Of a stretch of DNA of 64,000 bases, positions 56,511 through 64,000 are shown in pieces. The notes beneath the pieces are model-generated. The model saw only the letters and a list, made by a program, of their open reading frames with translations, ran no database searches and was not told the origin of the DNA. The position numbers and the translations under genes were made by a program. Each line of letters begins with the position of its first letter. Position 1 is the first letter of the stretch. This DNA is from Pogonophryne albipinna (taxonomy: Eukaryota; Chordata; Actinopteri; Perciformes; Artedidraconidae): NCBI GenBank assembly GCA_028583405.1, contig CM053243.1:35553420-35617419 (forward strand). The letters run 5' to 3'.

Positions 56511-58985
56511 ATCAATCAATCAATCAATGTTTATTTATATAGCCCAATATCACAAATGTTACATTTGTCTCAGTGGACTTCACAGTTTGTACAAAATATC
56601 AGTATGACAATACGACACCCTCTGTCCTTAGACCCTCACATCGTACAAGGAAAAACTTCCGAAGAAAACCCACAGTTTTAAAGGGAAAAATGGGAGAAAC
56701 CTCAGGGAGAGCAACAGAGGAGGGATCCCTCTCCCAGGACGGACAGACGTGCAATAGATGCCGTGTGTAAATTGAAAAGATAATACATTTGCAACATAGG
56801 TAGTCCAAATGTTTGGAAATGCATGTGTGTATAATAGGAAGATGAATCCACGAGGATATCCATCCAGGACCTATGATCCATGACCACAGCCACGACTCAA
56901 GATCCAGGGCTCGCGATGCAGGACACAGGACCGCAGGATCATCCATGACTCCGGATCCCAGCGTATATAGACACCAAAAAGAAAGAAATTTGGGGAAGCT
57001 GGGTTAATCGGAACATGAGAGTACACAGGTATAGACAGAGAGAAGGAAGAAGTAAGATGTCCCCCGACAAACTAAGCCTATATCAGCAAAACTAGGGGCT
57101 GAATCTAATCAGCCCTAACTATAAGCTTTATCAAAAAGGAAGGTCTTAAGCGCACTCTTAAAAACGGATAGGGTGTCTGCCGCCCGAACACAAACTGGAA
57201 GCTGATTCCACAAATGTGGAGCTTGATAAGAAAAGGCTCTGGCTCCCATTGTACTTTTAGAGACTCTAGGAACAACCAACAACCCTGCATTCTTGGAACG
57301 CAATGCCCTAGTAGGACAGTAGGGTATAATGAGTTCTTTAAGGTAAGATGGCGCCTGCCCATTAAGGGCTTTGTAGGCGAGAAGAATAATTTTAAATTCT
57401 ATCCTGTGTTCTATAGGGAGCCAGTGTAAGGCAGCCAGAACAGGAGTAATGTGGTCCCTTTTCCTAACTCTGGTTAGTACACGAGCTGCAGCATTTTGAA
57501 TCAGCTGAAGCCACTTGACTGACTTCTTGGTACACCCTGATAATAAAAAGTTACAATAATCCAGTCTTGAAGTAACAAATGCATGGACTAGTTTCTCTGC
57601 ATCGTTTTGAGGCAAGATATGCCTGATTTTTGCAATGTTACGTAGATGGAAGTAGGCGGTCCTTGAAATTGATTTTATGTGGGCGTTAAAGGATAAATCC
57701 TGATCAAATATAACACCAAGATTCCTTACAGTCTCACTGGAGGCCAAATTAATGCCATCCATAGTTAGTATATCTTTAGATAATTTGTTTCGTAGATTCT
57801 TCGGGCCAAGTACAATAACTTCAGTTTTGGTCGTGTTTAACATCAAAAAGTTCAAGGTCATCCACGTTTTTAAGTCCTTGAGGCAGTCTTGAATTTTATT
57901 TAGATGATTAATTTCATCAGGCTTGATTGATAAATATAGTTGAGTATCATCTGCATAACAATGAAAATGTACAGAATGATTCCTTATAATATTGCCTAAC
58001 GGAAGCATATATAATGTGAACAAAATAGGTTCGAGCACTGAGCCCTGTGGCACTCCATGGCTAACTTTGGTTTGCGTGGAAGATTCATCATTGACACGTA
58101 CAAACTGAGAGCGTTCAGATAGATAGGACCTAAACCAGCCTAAAGCAGTTCCCTGTATGCCAACTACGTGCTCTAGTCTTTGCAATAAGATATCATGATC
58201 GATAGTATCAAATGCAGCACTGAGATCGAGCAAAACAAGAATAGAGACAAGTCCCTTGTCAGAGGCTATTAGAATGTCATTTGTGACTTTAACCAGAGCT
58301 GTCTCTGTGCTATGATGTGTTCTAAAGCCAGACTGAAAATCTTCAAATAAATCATTGTTTTTTAAGTAATCACACAACTGTTTTGCGACTGCTTTCTCAA
58401 GAATTTTTGAGAGGAACGGAAGATTAGAAATAGGTCTATAATTGGCTAAAACCTCTGGATCGAGGTTGTGCTTTTTAAGAAGCGGTTTTATCACTGCTAC
58501 TTTGAATGATTGTGGAACATAGCCTGATAATAAAGACATATTCATAATATTTAATAAAGAAGTGCTAATTAATGGAAAAACTTCCTTCAACAGCTTAGTT
58601 GGAATTGGGTCTAACATACACGTTGATGGTTTAGAAGAGAGAATCATTGAATTTAATTGTACAAGGTTAATGGCTGAAAAGCATTCTAGTTTACTATCTA
58701 GTGTAATATTAGAACTTACGTTTCCGGGAGCTGTTGATAACACTATACTGGTCAAAGGCAAGAGGTCATTAATTTTGTTTCTAAGAGTAACAATTTTATC
58801 GTTAAAAAAGCACATAAAATCATTACTACTGAGTGCTATGGGAATAGAAGGCTCAATCGAGCTGTGGCTCTCTGTCAGCCTGGCTACAGTGCTGAAAAGA
58901 AATCTTGCATTATTCTTATTCTCATCTATTAATGAAGAGTAGTAGGCTGCTCTCGCTTTACGCAGTGTTAACAAATTAATTTGTT
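56511..58985 (-). mobile_element. L2-clade LINE, 5'-truncated, open polymerase
   Basis: On the minus strand the element ends in the tandem tail ATTGATTGATTG (plus-strand AATCAATC run at 56510-56529) after ATATAAATAAACATTG. The last 600 bp are 3' untranslated sequence. The reverse transcriptase frame is uninterrupted (58974-57115). The 5' end near 58985 is a truncation lacking the endonuclease. No clear target duplication was seen. Confidence 0.9.
57115..58974 (-). CDS. LINE (L2) reverse transcriptase, 619 codons, truncated ORF2
   Basis: This is the polymerase half of L2-type ORF2, which copies LINE RNA at a nicked target. Blocks in order: LLKKHNLDPEVLANYRPISN (166-185), FQSGFRTHHSTETALVKV (213-230), ILVLLDLSAAFDTIDHDIL with catalytic Asp250, SHGVPQGSVLEPILF (305-319), and CYADDTQLYL with YADD at 340-343. 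Thumb blocks follow: HAFVTSRLDYCNFLLSG, HITPVLAALHWLPI, and a C-terminal ALRSKNAGLLVV with HLWNQLP. The palm residues are present, but Glu315 replaces the near-invariant Gly of the QGS.LGP.LF block. The endonuclease domain is missing, so the copy cannot move alone. It is the least decayed coding frame in the window. Confidence 0.88.
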   Translation of the reverse strand: MLTLRKARAAYYSSLIDENKNNARFLFSTVARLTESHSSIEPSIPIALSSNDFMCFFNDKIVTLRNKINDLLPLTSIVLSTAPGNVSSNITLDSKLECFSAINLVQLNSMILSSKPSTCMLDPIPTKLLKEVFPLISTSLLNIMNMSLLSGYVPQSFKVAVIKPLLKKHNLDPEVLANYRPISNLPFLSKILEKAVAKQLCDYLKNNDLFEDFQSGFRTHHSTETALVKVTNDILIASDKGLVSILVLLDLSAAFDTIDHDILLQRLEHVVGIQGTALGWFRSYLSERSQFVRVNDESSTQTKVSHGVPQGSVLEPILFTLYMLPLGNIIRNHSVHFHCYADDTQLYLSIKPDEINHLNKIQDCLKDLKTWMTLNFLMLNTTKTEVIVLGPKNLRNKLSKDILTMDGINLASSETVRNLGVIFDQDLSFNAHIKSISRTAYFHLRNIAKIRHILPQNDAEKLVHAFVTSRLDYCNFLLSGCTKKSVKWLQLIQNAAARVLTRVRKRDHITPVLAALHWLPIEHRIEFKIILLAYKALNGQAPSYLKELIIPYCPTRALRSKNAGLLVVPRVSKSTMGARAFSYQAPHLWNQLPVCVRAADTLSVFKSALKTFLFDKAYS

Positions 58986-61747
58986 GAGGCAGCTACTTAA
59001 TAGCCATCTGATGCACAGGTAAGACACAACCTTCAGGTTCTGTGGTGCTAGAGTTAGTGCATATATAACCTCCAAACCACCAGAGTTTTGTGTCTCCAAC
59101 AACCACATAAGAATCAAGGGGAAACATATGTTTGTGAATTTGGCAGTGCTGCAAATTAAAGCGTTGTTTCTCGAGTGTGTTTCTCCTGAAGGATGCCCTC
59201 AAGTCAAGGAGAAACAATTAACATACCACTGGCTTTAAAGTGCATTTACACAAATTATTCTCTTATTCATTGCTATTTAATGACTGAGTTTGTATGTTTC
59301 AGGAGCAGAAGGTCAAATAAATACACAAATAAATAAAGGATAAATAAACAGCACTCAATTGTCTGGGGATGGATGAGAGGCCTTTCAAAATCTAATTTCC
59401 TCTTTCTATCATGTTGGGTTTTGACAAAAGGCCAAAACCAAATTAAATACTTTAATTTCAGCAGTAATGAAAGCATTTTAGCGGAGCGGGAAAGCAGTTA
59501 TCCATTATGTTAGTTTCAGCAGCATTCTTCTTTCTCATTATTTCACAGAATGTCTGACTTAAAAGCCTACAAACATAATTTGTCGGTGGTGTTTTCTGAT
59601 CCTCAAGGTCAGCTCACTCTCTTTTCTATCTCGTCAGCTTTCATCAGCTGATGAGATAAATCATGAAAGATGTTCCTGTCAGCTGAATAGAGGCAGGGAA
59701 ACTGGGAACTGGGTCTTGTCTCTTCACGCGGAGGGCCGGGCAACTTTTAACTGATGGTGAAGTAAACAAGCAGGCTGTCGGCGAGACTGCCTCGGTCAGA
59801 ATGATAAATGTCTGAGTGTCAAAAAAGTGTTCTTGAACACGTCAAACTTTATTTGTATTCACCCGTAGAGATCTTTGATCTTACATTAACAGGCTGAGAA
59901 GAGAAGGACAGAGCTGACAGTGCAGATGGCAGCACTTTTACTCAACAAAACGTTCAGGTATGAGTGATTTCAGCAGACGGTAAATGACGCTTTGTCTTTA
60001 AACAAATATGTATCCCCTCTGGTTTTTAATTAATTGCATGGGACTTTGGTTTTCTGAATCTGGAGTGAATATCCCCTTTGAAAGTAAAGCAAAAAATCAA
60101 CTGAAAATGAACATCTGATAATTTTAGCCCCATGTTTCTCCTTGTAAATGGCATCCTTTATGATAAATTGCATAATTTAGGTTAGTAACAGAACATGTGA
60201 CATTTCTATTATTCAGATTGGTAGCTTTTTTTGGTCTCAACTAAAATGATTCCATATTTGAATTGCTTTTCCTGTGTGTACACTACTACTCGGCTGCAGC
60301 TGAGGTGAAAGGCGCAAGAGGCCTTTTGGTGTAAGTTCAGAACACTGTAATGAATACTCCTTTGGAGAACGGGCTATAAAAATGAACCAATAATGAGGTG
60401 GATCATACTGTATACCCAATGACACATAAAACAAATGTTCTGGTGTAAAATAAAAGCAGTTTAGAAGCAGAAACAACATATCATTCAGAGCTTTTTCTTG
60501 CTCTTTATACGAAAAGTATCTTTGCTACTGTAAGCTGACATTTCTAAACCAACAATTGTGAGGGAGGAAAGGCCAAAGATGATGAGGTTCATGTTATTTT
60601 TGTTCTGCTCGATGGACCTTTGACACATAAGAGAACATTTTGATAGATCTTAAAATTAGAAGGTTGTGTGGTATGGAAACGTGGATGTCAAATGGAAAGG
60701 GAAACTGTCAAGAGCGGTCAACATGGGGAAAGCACAGATGCAGTCATTTACTTGATTAGAAAATCCTAGGTCTTCACATACCAAGTGATATGTACCATTA
60801 TTGTACCAACTATTTGGATTGCTATACAATCTATCAACTGTCTGGGAGAAATCATCTGTGCCAAGTGAAGTTTCATCATTAAAAATAGTAAATTATACAG
60901 ACGACCTCACCCTGATTTTGCTGAGGCCTATTAAACAGTTTTTGATTCTATATTGACTTCAGGCTCTCCCAATGTTTCTTGCTAGTCTTATTCAGAATGT
61001 GTGTTAATAGGGTGAAACCACTGGCAGGTTTCCACATTCTTAATAGTAACGTTTTTGACCTCACATAACATAATCCAAAAGGTACATTTGTTGGAATTAA
61101 ACTAAAGCAGTAACTTTAAGTGAGTTGAGTGTTGACTGACATGGATGTAAGGTTGTCTTTTGAATGTGTAATATTCCTTTAACCTGGCAGATGTGCCATT
61201 GTGGCATAATAGTCTTTAGGCTGATTTATCAACCAAATATCTAGATGCTGTTGTTGGACAGCCTCACTAGGTTGTTATGATAGGCTGAGTCATAGAGTCT
61301 CTGACAGGGTTGACCAACAATCTTTGAGCAGATTTTTAACAGGTGGAGTAGTTTTGATTTTAAAGCTGCTGACAAACATTTGTACCAGGTAGTATTGCAG
61401 TCTGTAGAATGGACATTTTTCCAAATTGCCATACATCTTCGTACAGACATTCATAGTCCCCAGAGGATGACACATACAGACTTTAGTGATCCTCAGATTC
61501 ATCTACCTCCATCACCAGGTCCATTACTCTTGTGAATAACCAGTCACTGCAGAACTGATGACATTGCAGGGTAAATAACCTGTACTCAAATATGTATCAG
61601 CAAAACATTTGCATACTAGCAAGTCTGGAAGTCTAGTTTTAAAATATGCAATCAAATGTGTTTTTAGATTTACATTTTGTCCGAAAAACTTCTAAACAGA
61701 CAATTCAAAAAACGTTGTTCTCCTTTCTTTCATAACTAATTAATACA

Positions 61748-61822
61748 TTTTACATCTCACACTTATTTAAAAGATATATGTTATATCTATATTACTCTGT
61801 TTTCAAATTAGCATCAATGCTA
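61748..61822. repeat. Short dispersed duplication, copy 1
   Basis: TTTACATCTCACACTTATTT followed by AAAAGATAT and CTCTGTTTTCAAAT matches 62433-62500 with a few substitutions; same orientation, 685 bp apart. Confidence 0.85.
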
Positions 61823-62432
61823 TTGAGGGTATTAAATTAAACCGTCTCTTTCTGCATCCCAGCTTATTGAAGGACTTCTTACTTGTGTGGATTTACTTAA
61901 ATGACTTCTTACCTGCGTGCATTTAATGTACAACAGGCAAGCTCCACCTGATCATTGAAATAGCAAATTCGTTTGACATGAAAGATGCATCTCTTCTCCC
62001 TCAGTCAGCACATGGTATGTACCAACAAACACCAGGCCTGAAGGAGTGTTCAAATCATGTTTTGTTTTTTTAAATCTCCTCCTCTTTGATCATAAATCCT
62101 GTTAACTAAAAACAGTATGTAACATTTTCATACAGCTGCTATGCTTTCAGCTATTTCGCTGGTTATAAAAGTGGATTAAAAGGTCAGAGAGGGGATTTAT
62201 GCATAATTAAAAGACAGTGACGACAAATAAAACAATGACATTTATTTATTGAGTCATAGGTTATACATTTCATGATATAATAGCGATATATTATTATTGG
62301 CAAAGATACTATAATCCAATTGCATTTCTATACATAAATACAAAATCTGAGGTAGGGCCTCAAAGATTGGTGACATTGAAAATAAATAAATGCATTTCAC
62401 ATATATGATATATATTTCCTTTTTTTCTTTTT

Positions 62433-62500
62433 TACATTTCACACTTATTTAAAAGATATTTGTTATATCAATATCTACTCTGTTTTCAAATCAAAACAAT
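62433..62500. repeat. Short dispersed duplication, copy 2
   Basis: Second copy of the 61748 segment (TTTACATTTCACACTTATTT at its start). Nature of the repeat unknown. Confidence 0.85.
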
Positions 62501-64000
62501 GTTATGGGCTGTCGGAGGCACATATCTATATCCATAGGCAGCAGTACCTCACGTAGAACACACATAAATATATGACATTACTCAAGTAATTAGAAATGTA
62601 ACCTATGCATTCATAGGTCAGACAACAAAGTGCCAAAAAGACACGACAAACATAACAATAGGAATACCGGTACCATATGAGACAGACAATTAGCTATTCT
62701 GTGGTGTTATTTTGATATACATACAATATTCAACCATTAGAGGACATCTATAAGGCCAATGGTTACCTGAAGATGTTTTGTAACGTATTGGCAAACATCG
62801 AGGAACACTACATGGGATATGAATGGCAGTATCTTAACTTCCTATACGTAGATGACACATTCCTTTATTCTTCTAAAGTTTGTTTTTCTGTTTTCACTAC
62901 AACCCTAGTTTAAGTACTCTTTCTTTGGTTACCTATACTGCCCAAAGTTGACTTGCAGGCAAAGCGAAATAACGTTTATTTTTCTGTTTTCTCCGTCCTC
63001 CTCTGTTAAATTCATGTAGAACAAAAAGCTCCCCAACGCATACATGCACAGACTTATTCTACTGAGAGAGAAAGGAGAAGGATTACAATACATGAACATT
63101 GAGTTACAGCAACACAAACTGCACATGCAAGCTCTTCGGTGTTATATTTTATGAGGCAATGTGGATTTAACTAAACCCTAAGCTGTTTTTTTTTCTCGAA
63201 CCAAAAGCACAGAAGCCCAGTAGAAATGGAAACACAGAGACACAAAACACAGAATTTACTGCTATTTAGCCGTGGCTCTTAAGGAAACCATTCAAATCTA
63301 TCTCAGGGCATAAGAGGCTTTTAGAGCATACTGTCCATTAGATTCAACACATGATTAAAAGGCCAGCCTGCCCTTATGGCCACCCCTGTTCTCAAGTGAG
63401 TGGTGGCCATTGGATTCATTTTTCTTTTGGAGTATTATGGTGTTGGCAGTTTCACCCAGCTCACAATTTGTCAACTAAGAAAGACAGAGGCATCCTGGAA
63501 AGAGAAATCTCCTCTAGTTCTACGCTGAGACTGGCCACGCAAACATCTGATTGATAGTTAGATGGAGTTCCGTAAAACTAATACAGAGACAAACACCCAC
63601 ACACACACGAGCATACAGACATACATTATTATTACGTTTGAACGAATAAAGCTACTTAACAAAAGCAACACTGTGGAGCAAGCAAGCTATTTAACAACAG
63701 GGCTTTTGTGCTCATTAGTTGATTATGTTTTTGTATACAACCTCTTTAATAACATCTGTGCTATATGCATGTCGAGATTATGAAAAGACATGGCTTTGAG
63801 ATACGGTTAAGAAGACCCTTAAACGTCTGAGCAACGGTAATTGCATCCAAGTACAAGTAAACGCCTGCAGTGTTAAAAGCATTATAAAGCCAATCAGGAC
63901 TTTGTGTCAACGTGAATGTGCAGACCCAAATAGTCAAAGTGTGGAAAGGTCTAACTGCTTCTGTGTTTATACATGGCGTTACTGTGTAGGTAATTGCTTG

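Larger units (their letters stand above)
58986..64000. other. Unassigned AT-rich sequence
   Basis: Five kilobases without recognisable exons, transposon ends or RNA genes, apart from a short dispersed duplication (61748/62433). Short open frames have no motif. Confidence 0.4.

Overview
The window looks like a teleost fish chromosome. The evidence is the repeat content: hAT, Tc1, PIF/Harbinger-like and TTAA-target DNA elements, L2-, L1- and Rex-like LINEs, DIRS- and Ngaro-type tyrosine-recombinase retrotransposons, and long GT/CT/AT microsatellites, all in AT-rich vertebrate-style DNA. I found no convincing exon of a host protein gene, no rRNA or tRNA gene and no CRISPR. It reads as a gene desert or the interior of a very large intron. 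Almost every long reading frame belongs to a decayed transposon.

Layout. 0-10.4 kb: hAT elements at 713-1977, 2088-4082 and 8907-10340 with their 8-bp target duplications, and a Tc1 element (5758-8432) split by two LINE fragments. 10.6-16.1 kb: a 5'-truncated L2 LINE (minus) and a short LINE tail (plus) flank a 2-kb unassigned stretch. 16981-29447: one hAT element, proven by matching termini and the duplication CCTGTAAC. It encodes a broken transposase resembling KIAA1586/ZMYM-type hAT proteins and has been inflated to 12.5 kb by nested insertions. These are a TIR element holding a DIRS retrotransposon, and a second hAT holding a PIF/Harbinger-like element. 29.6-30.8 kb: another hAT. 33101-38116: a Ngaro-like retrotransposon with the A1-ORFs-B1-A2-B2 split direct repeats of that group, interrupted by an 811-bp solo LTR. 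40061-40550: a second solo LTR, carrying a (GT)54 tract. 43892-44939: an L1 3' end with a 14-bp duplication. 48162-49466: a TTAA-type element split by a hAT. 50442-51385: a hAT. 51998-54264: an element with 365-bp inverted repeats that I cannot place in a family. 56511-58985: an L2 LINE whose 619-codon reverse transcriptase frame is still open. 59-64 kb: unassigned AT-rich sequence.

Nothing here forms an operon or host pathway. The informative content is the order of insertions, which exact target duplications and element-in-element boundaries allow to be read. Features that looked unusual are: the Ngaro repeat architecture, the four-deep nesting at 17-29 kb, a coding minisatellite inside the large hAT transposase, the fold-back and reiterated internal structure of the DIRS copy, and the long-TIR element at 52-54 kb.
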